Position numbers and translations under genes: made by a program. The notes under the pieces are model-generated. The model saw only the letters and a program-made list of their open reading frames with translations, searched no databases and was not told where the DNA came from. Below are positions 1 to 11,793 of a stretch of DNA of 53,528 bases, in pieces (within the stretch, counting starts at the first letter, position 1; each line of letters begins with the position of its first letter). This stretch comes from Thelephora terrestris (lineage: Eukaryota > Basidiomycota > Agaricomycetes > Thelephorales > Thelephoraceae): contig WIUZ02000034.1 of NCBI GenBank assembly GCA_015956445.1, positions 1-53,528 of the forward strand. The letters are read 5' to 3'.

Positions 1-311
1 GGACCGCTCTCAGGAAATGGCACGCCCATAGTCATCCTCAACTGTGGAGCGAAGAAAGTCTAGTCCCGAACTGGGAGCGACGTTTAATCATCTGCAATCG
101 TGGATCGATAGCGGCCGCAGATTGGGTAGGGGTATTGGGGATCCCGGACAGTCCGAGAACCCTGAGGTTGGCTTCGGGTGGAAGGGGTTTCATAGGATTC
201 CGGAGATGCAGTCAGAGCTGTGGACTCAGGGAAGCGGACACCCCTGGATTTCACCTCCGAAGAAATTGGTGGGAGGGGGATGTTGCTTAGCCCAGCTGGT
301 GGAGGATGCAT
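1..311 (-). CDS. possible 5' part of an unknown gene, running off the left edge
   Basis: An open frame starts at an ATG at 311 and reads leftward for 75 codons. It is rich in Pro, Ser, Thr and Arg, like the disordered N-termini of many basidiomycete regulatory proteins. It ends at a stop near 84. A short intron or a base error could join it to the open stretch at the left edge, whose frame contains LDFLRSTVEDDYGRAIS. It would be divergent from IRE1. No domain is visible and I do not recognise it. The plus-strand frame over the same bases is equally long, so this is a weak call. Confidence 0.22.
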
Positions 312-767
312 CGTCTAGGGAGTGGTAAACGAGAGAGGGAGTTAGAGGAACGCACTGCCAGATACCAGGGTTATATACTTCCATAGGACGTTACGCACGT
401 CCTCAACACACCAGACTCAATCAATTGAAACATGTTTCCCAGTACGGCAAAGCATAAAAGGGTCGTGGTCATGTGGCGGTGGCAACCGATATGCATCCGA
501 CGCGTAGGCTCGCCAGTCATCACATTCCGACCGTACGTTCAGGCTCAGAACAAAAAGATATGAGGGGATTTGAGGACTGGAAGGCCATTGTTATCTCCTC
601 GACTGTATTTCATCCGAATCGTTGTGGCCAATGGTGATGGATCGTGAGAAACACAGTGAACGCTGAACGGGAACGTCCAACACTGAACACAGCACGACCC
701 TCGAGGCTTCACCAGTCCGCTCCTCTGTTCCCAACCAACCTCGTTCAGCTGAAGGGGGCGATGATAA
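312..767. promoter_or_regulatory. upstream region of IRE1, possibly a shared divergent promoter
   Basis: This 456-bp stretch has no convincing coding frame. It lies between the possible minus-strand gene and the IRE1 start codon. I could pick out no UPR element or TATA box with confidence. Confidence 0.3.
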
Positions 768-3700
768 ATGGCGTTTGCCTACAGCACCCTCGCCATAGCC
801 TTTGTCTTTCTTTCCATCGCCGCCCAATCCCTCGCAACGCTGACCCGACGGGAATTACACACCGCCTCTGGCCCTCAAAACAAGTACCCTCTCATCCCTC
901 CCCTCGGAAGTCAGCACTATGGCAGCCAAGGTTCGGACGACTTGGAGCTCCTTGATATTGTGTTATTGGCATCCGTCGACGGCAACTTACATGCACTCAA
1001 CCGATCTTCTGGAGCCATACTCTGGTCCATGTCCTCACGCTCTCCCAATTCCCCATCCTCCCTCGCCCCGCTTGTGCGCACACAGCAGTCTGTCATTCTA
1101 GATGATGAAACCGACGACTCTCGACAAGAATACTACGTTATAGAACCACAATCCGGTGACATATATGTTATGACATCCAAGTCGGAACCACTTCAACGCC
1201 TCCCGTTCTCGATGTCTACGCTCGTCGACATGACACCATTCAGACATTCTGGCGAGGAAGGCTCCAAAATTTTCATAGGAAGGAAGGAAACTTCATTGTT
1301 GTTGATTGAGTTGGAAACCGGTCGAATCAAACAAACGATAAGCTCTGAATGTCCCTGGAACGATTACGAGGACCCCTTTGGGGATTTGAAGGAAGCAGAG
1401 GAAGCGCTTGATTTTGACGAGCAAGAGGGTGCTAGACCTCCCAAACCACGCAAACCAACAGAAGTTTTTGTGGGGCGAACAGGTAAGCCTTCCACGCCCC
1501 CCACTCCCTTGGATCTGACGCACGGTAGACTACCATGTCACCATTCGTGCTAGCAAGCTTCCTGGAACTTCCACGCCACCGCCTGAGAACACCTGTCGTT
1601 CTCCACCTATGGGCCAAACAATCAAGACAACGGTTATCAACTGCTCTACCGCAAGACCCCAGACAACGTGTATATCCAGCCTTCCTCCAACGGGATGGTC
1701 ATGTCCTTCAGCATTCCACCGAATGAGCATGAACCTCCCAAACAGACAACTTGGATGGGGGATGTCCTTTCCAAAGCCCGTGTAGGTCGGCGCTTCCGTT
1801 GATGATACACGTGTCTAATTGAATTCATAGCGTTGCTGTGCTTGATGTGCTCAAAATTCATGGCCGGCACAGCCCAATAGTATTGCTCCAACCTAGTCCC
1901 GCCTCCAGGATGTTTCCCTCTCATGGATCTCTCCGACACCGTGAAGCTAAATCACCAACTCCCAAACCTCGATTCCGCTTACGTCGAAGTCTTGGAAGAA
2001 ACTGGCTCTCTTTTTGCGATGAGTTCGGATCATTTCCCTCTCGTGGCATTTGGTGACGCCAGTCCCAACTCTATACCTCGATCGACACCTCCCCCTGGCA
2101 CCCCTCTCCCCACGGGAGTAATCCACAAGTCGGTTGATGAAATCACCAAGGCCCGGAAACTTCGAGAACTTTGTGATAATGGTTCCCTTGACCCGCGCTG
2201 TTTAATCGGAATCAGAAAGCTAGAATTATCCAGCAGATCCCGATCGAGTCGATTACTCGATGCCGCTCCGGTTATCCAGATACCACAGCCAACCACGAGC
2301 GCGTTCCCCGTACCTTCCAAGATCGAAGGTCTGGGAGATAACAAATCCCTTGTGAATCTACTGCCGCCCTGGCCCAGTACCCAAACACCTGGACAAAACT
2401 TGCAGTCCAACCTTCCATGGTGGTTGCTTGTCCCTTGAGCACCGTCATCGGGTGGATTCTGATCGGCCGCAGGGGGCGGAAATCAACTAAGCATCACGAT
2501 CCGTCACAATCTTCCAACGTTCCGCACGAAGGTGAAGAACGGGCAGCGTTGGTCAGTGCGATTGACCCGCAGCAACCTCCCGATCGGTTTGACGGGCCTG
2601 AGGCCAGCGATATACCCATCGTTGACGGTGATGCGCCCATCGAAGAAGCTGAGCTCAGGAAGAAACCGTAGAATTGGGTAAGGGAGACCCAATGGCCACC
2701 CGGAAGAAGCCACTACGGAGGCGCAGGGGGAAGAAGAAAAAAGGTCCAAACCTTACCGCTACCGCGGATACCGACGAACCGGAAGGCGAAGCTGAAACTG
2801 ACGCTGCTTTTGACCCTGCTGAGGAGGATTCGGGCAATATTCAGCTCGTCCTCCCAACACGGGTCACCGCGGCCGCTCCGTCACCAGCGCTCTATTAAGC
2901 GATGAAATCCTTGGTATGTTACGGCTTCTGTGCTCCCCTTCGGCCTCTGATCACTTGCCTAGGTTTTGGCTCCCACGGAACCGTGGTTTTCAAGGGCACA
3001 CTGCAGGGCCGTGCCGTCGCCGTCAAACGGCTTCTCCAGGATTTCGTCACCTTGGCCACCCGAGAAGTCAGCGTCCTTGAGGAATCCGACGATTCACCCA
3101 ATGTCATCCGGTACTTTTATCAAGAGGCTCAAGCAAATTTTCTCTACATTGCCATCGAACTGTGCCCTGCGTCCCTCGCTGACATTATCGAACGTCCGGA
3201 TAACTTCAAGGAAATCGCTGTTGCATTTGACCCCAGACGCGCATTACGCCAGATTACATCCGGTCTTCGACACCTACACGCCCTCAAAATCATTCACAGA
3301 GACATAAAACCACAGAACATAATGGTCTCCAGCGCGAAGAACGGTCAAAACCATAGGATGTTAATATCGGACTTTGGCTTATGCAAGCGGCTGGAGGTCG
3401 ACCAGACGAGCTTCATGCCAACAGCTTTTGGAGCGATGGCTGCCGGAACGGTTGGGTGGAGGGCCCTGAGATCCTCCGTGGAGAAGTCAGACTGGATGAC
3501 TCGGACACATCGCAGTCATCGCGCGGTAGTGTTGCCACCTTGAACGGCAGCAACACGCCCTCCAGCAACTCTAAGCCACGAAAATGACAAAGGCGGTGGA
3601 TATCTTTGCTCTTGGTTGCCTTTACTACTGCCTTACCGGAGGTAGTCCCGTACGGTGATCGGTTTGAGAGGGAGGCCAACATCATGAAGAATCTCAAGAG

Positions 3701-4284
3701 TTTAGGGGGTCTCGAACACTTTGGAGAAGAGGGTACCGAGGGAACGGATTTAATCGGGCAGATGTTGGACCCTCAAGCGTCCTTACGGTACTTCAGATCT
3801 TTACGTCATAAGACAATTCTGACCAGGTTTACAGCCCAGATACCACTTCATGCTTGGTACACCCTTTTCTGGGACGCAGAACGACGGTTGGCATTCTTGC
3901 AAGACGCCTCAGACAGGTTCGAGATCATGTGCCGAGAACCCCGGGAGAAGAATCTCGTTGCGCTTGAGACAAACGCTCAGAATGTAGTTGGCCAGGACTG
4001 GCGCGCGACGGACAAGTCGTTCCAAGAGAACCTTGGAAAGTTCAGAAAGTACGATGGAAAGTCCGTGCAAGACCTCCTCCGAGCCCTGCGAAATAAGGTG
4101 AACAGGTTTGGTGTTCTTTCTTTTACCATTATTAACAAATTATACAGAAACACCATTACCAGGACCTTCCTGAGAATCTCGGAGGCAACTACATCCTATG
4201 CCTCAAGGATATCTCGCGTACTTTACGCGCCGTTTCCCCCTACTACTCATGCACGTTCACAGTGTGTCGAATCTTCCTCTTTAA
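768..4284 (+). CDS. IRE1: IRE1, unfolded-protein-response sensor kinase/endoribonuclease (frameshifted in this sequence)
   Basis: ER membrane sensor that oligomerises on unfolded proteins and splices an mRNA with its C-terminal RNase. The protein starts with a signal peptide (MAFAYSTLAIAFVFLSIAA). A luminal beta-propeller-like segment follows (LLASVDGNLHALNRSSGAI, residues 66-84). A membrane span WWLLVPLSTVIGWILIG lies near 2414-2465, followed by a Lys/Arg-rich linker. The kinase starts near 2963, with HRDIKPQN at 3295, DFG at 3370 and GTVGWRAPEILRGE near 3445. The RNase domain (3880-4284) keeps the family Tyr, Arg, Asn and His in KYDGKS and LRNKKHHYQDLPE. Clear introns include 1481-1529, 2914-2962 and one ending at 4146. 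About ten one- or two-base shifts interrupt the frame (near 1593, 1916, 2436, 2666, 2870, 3463, 3586, 3646, 3866, 4170). The true C-terminus ends in a frame reading YLAYFTRRFPLLLMHVHS. Identity is secure; exact exon ends are not. Confidence 0.9.
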
Positions 4285-4647
4285 GAAGTGAAACGATGTT
4301 CAGGTCGTACTTTGCCTGAACGAACACTAATCTACCTCTAGTGCTTCCGCGTTTCCCTTGGCGTCCTCCGTGTTTTCGTGCCCTTGCTTTCGGTTCACAC
4401 GCAGTTTTATTATCACTATATCAATGTATCGTATATATTCGCTCTGTTGTATATCCCTAGTGCAATTCACCTTCTTCTCTTTACATAGTCTAATATCGGT
4501 TCCTCTCCCGGCCCCCACTCCGGCGCTGATCGGTGATCCGTTGGCACCACCGAGCGCTAACCCCAGTACCCATCGGAACGGAGCATACTATAACCTTACG
4601 CCTGAATTCTCCGAGACCCACCACCTTCAACAACAAGGGGCCAGACC
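4285..4647. other. intergenic region between IRE1 and the ALDH7 gene
   Basis: 363 bp hold the IRE1 3' end and the promoter of the next gene in the same direction. The first half is pyrimidine-rich with AT-rich runs. No coding frame here resembles a known protein. Confidence 0.4.
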
Positions 4648-6558
4648 ATGCTTGCTTCCGAGTTCTCTTTCGTGTTAGGACCACCTCTTCACGACAGTTG
4701 TCCACCAGAGCGGCTACCATCCTGAATGCCTGGATTTACCAACGAACACTGAGATTCCGGGGGTTTACGACGGAGCTTGGAGAGGTTCAGGTGATCTACT
4801 CGAAAGTAAATGCCCCACGACTGGCGAGGTTCTGGGCAGGGTGAAGATGTGTGCCAGTCTTCGGGGTTGGAGTGCGCGGTCCGAAGCTAACTGCCGTTCA
4901 ACTTTCCGTAGGCATCCCCAAAAGAGCTGCATGAGGTCCTCGATAAAACGCGAGAAGCTTACCGCTACATTCGTAGCGTACCCGCGCCAAAACGAGGGGA
5001 GATCTCAGGCAGGTCCGAGAAGCACTCGCTGCTAAGGTAATCGCTTGTATGCACTTCTTTCTTCCCTCTGCTAACGATAACCAGCGAGATGAGCTCGGTG
5101 CATTGTTCTTTGGAGATGGGAAAAATTAAAACGGAAGGTCAGGGTGAAGTGCAAGAGTTTGTTGACATTGTAGAGTCATCCTACACCTTGTTAGATCCAC
5201 TTTGAGGTGTTATTTAGTGTGACTACGCTGTCGGTTTATCGAGAATGATGAACGGAAGGGTCGTCGCCTCAGAACGGCCTGGTCACTCGATCTTGGAAGG
5301 TATGCTGCCTAATCCGCCTATGAGACATAGGCTCAAAACCCAATTCTCTTCAAAGTCGCAAACCCTCTTGGGGTTGTCTCGGTGTTGACCGCTTTCAACT
5401 CCCAGTAGCCGTCTATGGATGGAATTTTGCACTGTCTTTTGCTGCTGGGAATGCCACCATCTGGAAGCCTTCGGAGACTACTCCTCTGTGCGCTGTGGCG
5501 GTGACGAAGATCATCGCTCAGATGCTGGAAAAGAAGGGATTCCCGGTGCGGTATCAGCCCTTGTTACCGGTGACAAGTGCACTGGAGAAGCCATCACGGA
5601 GAGCAGGGATGTGGATTTGGGTCAGTATTTCCGCCCCTAACTTTGGGATCCTAACTTGCAACTCGGTTCCAGTCTTTCACCGGTAGTGAGCACGTTGGCC
5701 GCATCGTCGGCAAGACCGTTCAATCCCGTTTTGGCAAAGTACTCCTGAGCTTGGCGGAAATAACGGTACGCACCAAATGAAGCGGCCCCCATCACCCCCC
5801 ATCCTAATCGTTTGCCATAGCCTCCATCATCATGCCCGATGCCGACATGAACTTGGCACTCCCTGCCGTGTTCTTTGGTGCAATCGGCACGGCAGGCCAA
5901 CGCTGCACATCGACACGCAGACTGTACCTCCACAGTGTCGATTGCGACGAGTTCCTGACCAAACTTCGGAAATTCTACTCTACCGTCCGTGTTGGTGACC
6001 CTTTGGCCGATAGCACCCTCCTCGGGCCACTTCACACCCCCAAGGCTGTCGAGACGTACGCTGCCGCTATTGACCATCTCCAGTTCCATTGGAGCAGAGA
6101 TCATCACAGGCGGTGAGAGGTACTGGACTCGCCTCTGGACAAAGGAAACTTCGTGCAACCCACAATTTCCATTCCGAAATCCGCCAATCCCGCGGACAAG
6201 ATCTGGCGACGGAGACCTTCGCTCCCGTCTTGAACGTTGGGATCTTCGATGAACTCGAACAGGCCATCGAGTGGAATAACAATGTCCACAGGGCCTGTCG
6301 AGTAGTCTTGGACGAGGGACATCAGGAATGTCGGGAAGTGGATCGGGCCCGCTGGCTCTGACGCGGGCATTGTAACGTTAACGTCGGCACGAGCTGAGGC
6401 TGAAATTGGCGCCGCTTTCGGCGGAAACAGAGCACTGGATGGGGTCGCGAGTCTGGAGGAGATGCTTGGAAACAGTACGTTCGTTGGAGTGCTTGCACTA
6501 TCAACTTCTCGGACGCCGCTCCTTGGCTCAGGGAGTCGATTTCTCCATCGACACGTAA
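4648..6558 (+). CDS. ALDH7-family aldehyde dehydrogenase (antiquitin / aminoadipate-semialdehyde dehydrogenase type), frameshifted
   Basis: NAD(P)+-dependent oxidation of an aldehyde to an acid. In animals and plants this family oxidises alpha-aminoadipic semialdehyde in lysine breakdown; the substrate in fungi is less settled. Reading across frames gives an N-terminus [10 protein letters not shown], then [45 protein letters not shown], the cofactor-loop [15 protein letters not shown], the catalytic Glu in LLELGGNN and the catalytic Cys in [13 protein letters not shown] near 5900. The C-terminal part includes [20 protein letters not shown] and FAPVLNV. Short introns lie near 5622-5671 and 5767-5820. 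The length (about 520 codons plus introns) fits the family. At least six small frame shifts interrupt it. The start is the ATG of the conserved N-terminal frame and the stop follows DFSIDT. The 278-codon open frame on the opposite strand is a shadow. Confidence 0.88.
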
Positions 6559-6636
6559 GCGTTGGGCCTTTTCCCGAGATATCCGCCTTAAATATTGAAC
6601 ATACACCCATAAACAATCTGATCGCGTCATGTCCAA

Positions 6637-7288
6637 ATGAGCGATATCTTGCCTTCAATCCATACGTACAAAAAACAAACGAGCAGCACAAAGTATATGC
6701 CGACGGCGACTCGAAGGCGAAAGCTGATCGATCTGATCGCCACGGCCCACTCAGCTGGCCCTTCGACACGCCTTGAGGCCGATGACATGTTGTTCTCCAA
6801 AATCTTAAACGATGGAGCGGACAATCCGTTAAGGGACGTGTTTCCCATTTGCTTCGCTCCCGCTTTTGTGAGGAGCCCATCGGGCAGTATTCAGCCGCAG
6901 ACACCACTCGGGTTGACGGATACAAGATACGAAATTTCATTCAAACCAACCCAAATGAGTTTCACCATGTTGAAGGGCTTCCTCTGTTCCCCCACAGCTT
7001 ATATGCACTTAGATACGAGGTTTTGTTTCCTACCTCCATGACCTTCGGAAATGATCACAGGCGCGCATTCGACCCGGTCGGCCCGGGGGGGACTGAATCT
7101 GCTCGTGTCATCCAATGAGAGGTTTCCGACTAGCCTTACGATGAATTCAAATCACAGGGTCCTACTACGTTTACGGAACGCCTCGCAAGGCCTTCGAACA
7201 AGTAATTCAACATGTCAAGCTTCAAGTGGCACCCTCACCGATATTCGATGACACTTCCGATATCGCGGTCATTGTGCAGGGTTACTGA
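6637..7288 (+). CDS. small protein of unknown function
   Basis: A plus-strand frame starts at 6637 (MSDILPSIHTYKK) and runs about 70 codons in good coding style, through ATAHSAGPSTRLEADDM and NPLRDVFPICFAPAF. Coding character then moves to other frames: VDGYKIRNFIQTNPNEFHHV near 6920, and a C-terminal stretch YVYGTPRKAFEQVIQHVKLQ ending at a stop at 7288. A protein of roughly 210 residues would result if a few small frame shifts or a short intron are allowed, as in the neighbouring genes. I see no signal peptide, membrane span or known motif. It lies 78 bp after the ALDH7 stop and converges on JIP5. It could be a non-coding 3' region, so confidence is moderate. Confidence 0.4.
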
Positions 7289-7407
7289 AGATTGCTTCAA
7301 GTTTTTGTTTGAGAACATTGGCGGACACCCATGGGTTTGATACTGAGAATGACGTTAGATTTCATTCTTACAAGAACAAGAAAACAATACAGTAGCCCAG
7401 TGCCGCG

Positions 7408-8928
7408 CTACAAACCAGAGAAGAACGAAGGGTCTGTGACGATCTGATTCCTGCCTTTCTTCTCCTTCTTTTTGGCCAACGGGTCCTTAGCCTGCTTCTT
7501 TTTTCCGCTTTTAGACTTGGGATCCTCCGGTTCCGGCTCGTCGCTGTCTGAACACTCGTCGTTTTTTCCTCTTCCACCGGACCAGGAGCAGTGATGCTTG
7601 GTCCCTCATCCTCACTACCCACATGCTCGCTGTCACCCTCCCCCACGCCTCCCTCATCTTCATCCTCGAAGATATCCTTCAGGTCCGTCAATTTGAGGAC
7701 ATCTTCGTGACCCACGCTGCCAACCCAACGTCCTTCTCCTGCGCGGTCTACAACGACGCGCTCGACAGGGAAGTCTCCGTGGTCGGCAACGATCCCAAGA
7801 AGTTTAGTGGGAAGAAGCTGGACTACACGGATGAGACCGTCGGAGGAACCGGTCAATATGGTTGAGTGGGAGGAAGGGTATGAGGACGGGAGTGTGCACA
7901 GGGCGTCAATGAGTGCGGGTGTCTGGGTGTGTTCAATCGATTTTAGTGGGTGTAGCTTGGATGAAGATACACTACTACCCTGGGACACGATCAACACAAT
8001 CGCCCCAACCACTTTTTCGGTTGAAAATCGAAAGGGTGCCCATTTGCGTCCCGACCACAACTTTCTGCCCACTTAAAAGATTGTGAGATCAATGGGATAC
8101 CCCGAACTAAATTTACCAACCCCTTGATGGCAGTGGCGGACAAGAGCTCGTCCTCCTGGTCCTCTGATTGGGCAAACGGCGCGGGCTTCCCCGATCTGAC
8201 ATCAAGGACTGACAATGTGCCATCGCCACTGAGGATTTGAAGTACTTTCAGCTAAGCCAGGCAACTTCAGAAAGCGTAGCAGAACCTTGTCACGACTAGG
8301 TGCTTTTTGTCCGGCAACCATAGAAAGTCGGATATGAAATCGAAATGATGGTTGTACGCTCTGATTTCCGCAGGAGTCCGGGGATCCCAGAGCTATAGGA
8401 GCAAGAGAAGTGGTCAGAACAATGAATGAAATTGATGGGTGATGCCTGATGCACCTTCACGGTTCCGTCGTCATCTCCCGTAGCCAAGAAGTGCTGAGAG
8501 ATGTACCGAACACGGTTTATGGAGCACTTTCGCGTACTCAGTGCCCCACAGTGCGTTGTAATACCTGAATACCTACTTCGTGTGCGGCCAGTTGAGTATT
8601 GGTAATTTGCGCAGTCCTGGTGTCTATTGTGCTAGATCCCCAAGAAAAAGGCAGGAGTGTGAGCCTACGCAAGTGGACTGAGGAAACACTGGTTGCTTAC
8701 CACAAAGACTTTCCTTTCCCCACGGACCAGATGCGGTCTCCCCGTTCGTCGACGGTCAAACCACGGCACGATCTCTTGGATGGTTTGAGCGGAACCTTTG
8801 ATCGTGTGACCCTGCTCATCGTAGCCGAAAGCCTTGACCTCCCCCGTGAGTAGTCCAACATACACGATGGACTCTGTAGGGTGGAAAGTGAGGTCAAAGA
8901 CTTGCGCCCCGACCGAGATATCCGGCAT
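7408..8928 (-). CDS. JIP5: JIP5/WDR55-type WD40 protein of ribosome biogenesis
   Basis: Nucleolar WD40 protein needed for large-subunit (60S) ribosome assembly. Translation begins at MPDISVGAQVFDLTFHPTES and continues YVGLLTGEVKAFGYDEQG, PSKRSCRGLTVDERG, FATGDDDGTVKVHQ, GTLSVLDVRSGKPAPFAQSE, VVVGTQMGTLSIFNRKSGWG and TILTGSSDGLIRVVQLLPTK. Next come a cluster of Asp and Glu residues and a Lys-rich tail ending KKKEKKGRNQIVTDPSFFSGL. This order matches the family from end to end. Several short introns are visible, for example one whose acceptor precedes the VVVGTQMG exon. The last exon changes frame near 7540, so a naive translation ends in a wrong Arg-rich tail. The start ATG at 8928 is the one conserved in the family; the open frame extends a little upstream. 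Confidence 0.9.
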
Positions 8929-9111
8929 GTCCGCTCTCAAAAGATAGAACGGTCCTTGACCATTGGCGGCTTGGACCGACGCGTGACAAGACGAGTGCGT
9001 GACATGCGTGTGTTGGGCTTCCGTGGCATGCGAGAAGGGTGACGCGCTAATAAAAATACTCAACAACCTCCCTTCACTTCCCCACCCCGCACGCGCTCTT
9101 AATCAAGGTTG
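8929..9111. promoter_or_regulatory. divergent promoter between JIP5 and the acidic unknown gene
   Basis: 183 bp separate two start codons that point away from each other, so the upstream elements are probably shared. No specific binding site stands out. Confidence 0.4.
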
Positions 9112-9819
9112 CTATGTTCAACTCATTCGACGCATCTCCAGCTCCGTCTTCCCGCGTAACGACAGGCCGTGGGCTGATGATGGTGCGCCCGCTATGCTGT
9201 CCCTCGATTCGCGTCATTAACACAGACATTGGACAGCGACGTCCACCGCGCCTACGATCGGAGTGAAGCGCAGGCGAAGTTCAGTCGATGTGGACCTTGA
9301 AACCCCCGTAGAGACCTTATCAAGAAGTCTAGGAGGGTAAAAGGCCCGGACCTCAGATGACGAGGAGCCTAGTTCCTCCCCTGTCGCCTCCTCTCCCCTC
9401 CCTCCAAGATCGTCACCTCCACCCGGAGGAGGTGAAGGAGGTTACTACTGGCGTCAGGAGATCGAACTGGATCCTAAGCTGGACACGCCCACTATCGGAC
9501 CCTTCCGAGGTCGTCAGCCCCTGTTACCCTTCGACACAGAGACACCCGTTGAATCCGAAGAAGGGGTCAAAGCCGAGGAGGACGTTGCCCCGGAACAACG
9601 GTCCGAAGAGGAGAACACGTCAGAGGACACAGGGATCACCGGACCCCGTTGAAGGGGACAGTGACAAACGAACAATCCAGTCGACGCCGGAGGACTGCCG
9701 CAAAGGCCCCCGAGGAAGATGCCAAACCTGCCGCCGTCGAGCCTACGTCACATACCAAGGTACTTCAGTCGAAATCCATCGAGCCGGTGACCCAGAAGCA
9801 GCCAGAGGTCGAGGCATAG
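9112..9819 (+). CDS. acidic, low-complexity protein of unknown function
   Basis: Starts with MFNSFDASPAPSSRVTTGRG. After frame changes it contains a basic cluster KKSRRVKG near 9330 and a Ser/Pro stretch SDDEEPSSSPVASSPLPSK near 9355. A short ordered-looking motif GGYYWRQEIELDPKLDTP follows near 9440, then GPFRGRQPLLPFDTETPVE and a Glu-rich tail ending TQKQPEVEA at the stop. The composition suggests a disordered nuclear protein of about 220 residues; the basic cluster could act as a nuclear localisation signal. I do not recognise the family. At least three small frame shifts are needed to connect the pieces. Coding is supported by the consistent acidic composition and by position opposite JIP5, not by homology. 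Confidence 0.5.
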
Positions 9820-9955
9820 TCTCCGTCTCTTCTCCTTTCCCCCGGGATTACTGTGCTTCCATAATCTTTATCGGATATATACCTGCTGATATTTCTTACA
9901 CAACGTACATATTCTGGTTTTGAGTGTCTATTGTCACATATTTTCTTATACCACC

Positions 9956-11793
9956 CTATACGCACCCTGTACTTGATTTTGTTTGTTCCATGTCCACCGT
10001 GCTCTCAATCACGCTCTTCACCAGATCCACATCCGCTGATTCAACGTCAATCACCCGTTGCGTTTCTGTAACAAACCCCGGAACTCCTCGGGAGCACGTC
10101 GCGGTCGAAATCGAATGCAGCGGACGATCTCAAAGATTGGCAACAGCTTCTGAGAACTGGGCTGATGTGCGGTGGAAAGTGAGACTTGGATGATGTGAAG
10201 AGCTCAACTGGTCCAGAGAATATCAGATGTCTCGCGAATACCGGATTTCCTGAGCGACATACTCTGACTCTGAGGCAGTGATTTGAGCAGCTGTCAATCC
10301 AACGGCGGTATGAGGATCAACGATGTAAGAGGGCTCTGACTCATAGAGCCTCCTTATCGTTGACAGTGTCTGTGTAGGTCGTTCGTGAAAATTGAAATTC
10401 GGAACGGTGGGTTCCAAACACCCTCACCTGGTCGTCAGAAACCCGCTCAGCGATAAAGTCTCGCTTGGCGAGTTCAAGGGCTTTTCGGGGCACCTCAACT
10501 CGACCGTTGGACTTGACGCTTTTCATCCACCGTCGACCATGGCGCATGCGTCATCCACAGTTCCACCCTCTGCTTCGTAGGCAAGATACCACAATAACCT
10601 CTCGAAGTTGCTTGAAACGAGGATATCCATGGCGGGACTGAGAGTTTCTTTCACAGCATCCTTTCCATCAGAAATTCCGCTTGCGGGGGCAGCAGCTGTT
10701 TCAGCCTCCAACTCGACACGTTCGTATTTCCCAGTTTTCCAGAACCGCGCAAGAATATCATTCGAGTTCGTCGCGATGATGAGCTTATCCGTGGGAAGAC
10801 CCATGCGCTTTGCATAATATCCTGCCAGAACGTCACCGAAGTTACCCGTCGGGACGAGTATGGATTCGCGCTCCAGGAGAGATCGCCTGGACACGGAAAT
10901 ACGAAAGGAAGTAGTATACCGTTTGGGCGAGAATCCTGGCCCAGTTGATGGAGTTCACCGCTCCCAGGCGATGTTTTTCGTTGAATTCCTTATCTCCGAA
11001 GAGTGCCTTGACGACGTCCTAGGCCTCAAATTAGCTAGGCCACGGAAGCTGGTTCTGTTGCGAAACAAACCTGGCAATCATCAAATGTTCCTTTGACAGC
11101 GATGTTGTGGACGTTTGCATCGGTAATTGTGGTCATTTGAGCTTGCTGAATGGGAGAGATACGACCCTTTGGATGGAGAATGAAGATCGAAATATTTTCC
11201 TTGTTTCGAAGACCGTAAATCGCGGCACTAAGAGTCTTCAGCAAGCGGGTTATCGTGACAGAATTAGATGCATACCTTCCAGTATCTCCACTGGTCGCTC
11301 CAACCACGGTCAATTTTCCCTCGGTTCTCCGCTCGACTTCTTCGCGTTCCTCCTGACCAGGAAGTATTCGAACAGATTTCCAAGAAGCTGAAGGGCGACA
11401 TCCTTGAAAGCAAACGTCGGACCGTGGAAAAGTTCAAGGACGAACAGTTTTTCGTTCAATTTCTGAAGCGGCGTGATGTCTGGATGCGGAACGTGCCGTA
11501 GGATTTCTCGACCAGTTTCCGTAGATCATCGCGAGGTATCTCGTCTTCGGAGATGTAAAGAGATAGGACCTCGACGGCTAGATCCACGAATGAAAGGGAT
11601 TTCCATTTCTCCTGCCAATTTGAAGGGAGAGAGGGGATAGATTCTGGAATGTACAATCCTCCGTTTGGTGCGAGTCCGGTGAGGACGGTCTAAGCAGGCG
11701 ATCCAGAGTCAGTATAGAGGAGGATGGGTTTCCGTAAACGTACGTCTTCGAACGAGAGCCGTTCCGAGCCTCCTCTAGTCGAAAATATTTCAT
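9956..11793 (-). CDS. THR4: threonine synthase
   Basis: PLP-dependent enzyme that converts O-phosphohomoserine to threonine, the last step of threonine synthesis, in the cytosol. After MKYF the protein reads STRGGSERLSFEDV, then an intron, VLTGLAPNGGLYIPESIPSL and IPRDDLRKLVEKSYGTFRHP. LFHGPTFAFKD holds the PLP-binding Lys (near 11405). VVGATSGDTG follows, then NISIFILHPKGRISPIQQAQ, VPTGNFGDVLAGYYAKRMGL, SPAMDILVSSNFERLLWYLA and a tail LPEEFRGLLQKR. The complete fungal architecture is present and the length fits. Introns interrupt the GDTG region, and an intron near 10180-10243 separates the last exon. Several frame changes occur, one right after the start (TTTT run at 11780), which fits homopolymer error. 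The stop at 9956 follows the frame of ESADVDLVKSVIESTVDME. Confidence 0.92.

Noticed and set aside
768-4284. IRE1 as a pseudogene
   Set aside because: All catalytic and structural motifs survive in order, shifts are small and often at homopolymers, and neighbouring essential genes show the same pattern; sequence error is more likely.
6104-6940. 278-codon open frame on the minus strand across the ALDH7 3' half
   Set aside because: It lies opposite clearly conserved ALDH7 exons and has no domain; it is a composition shadow of the sense strand.
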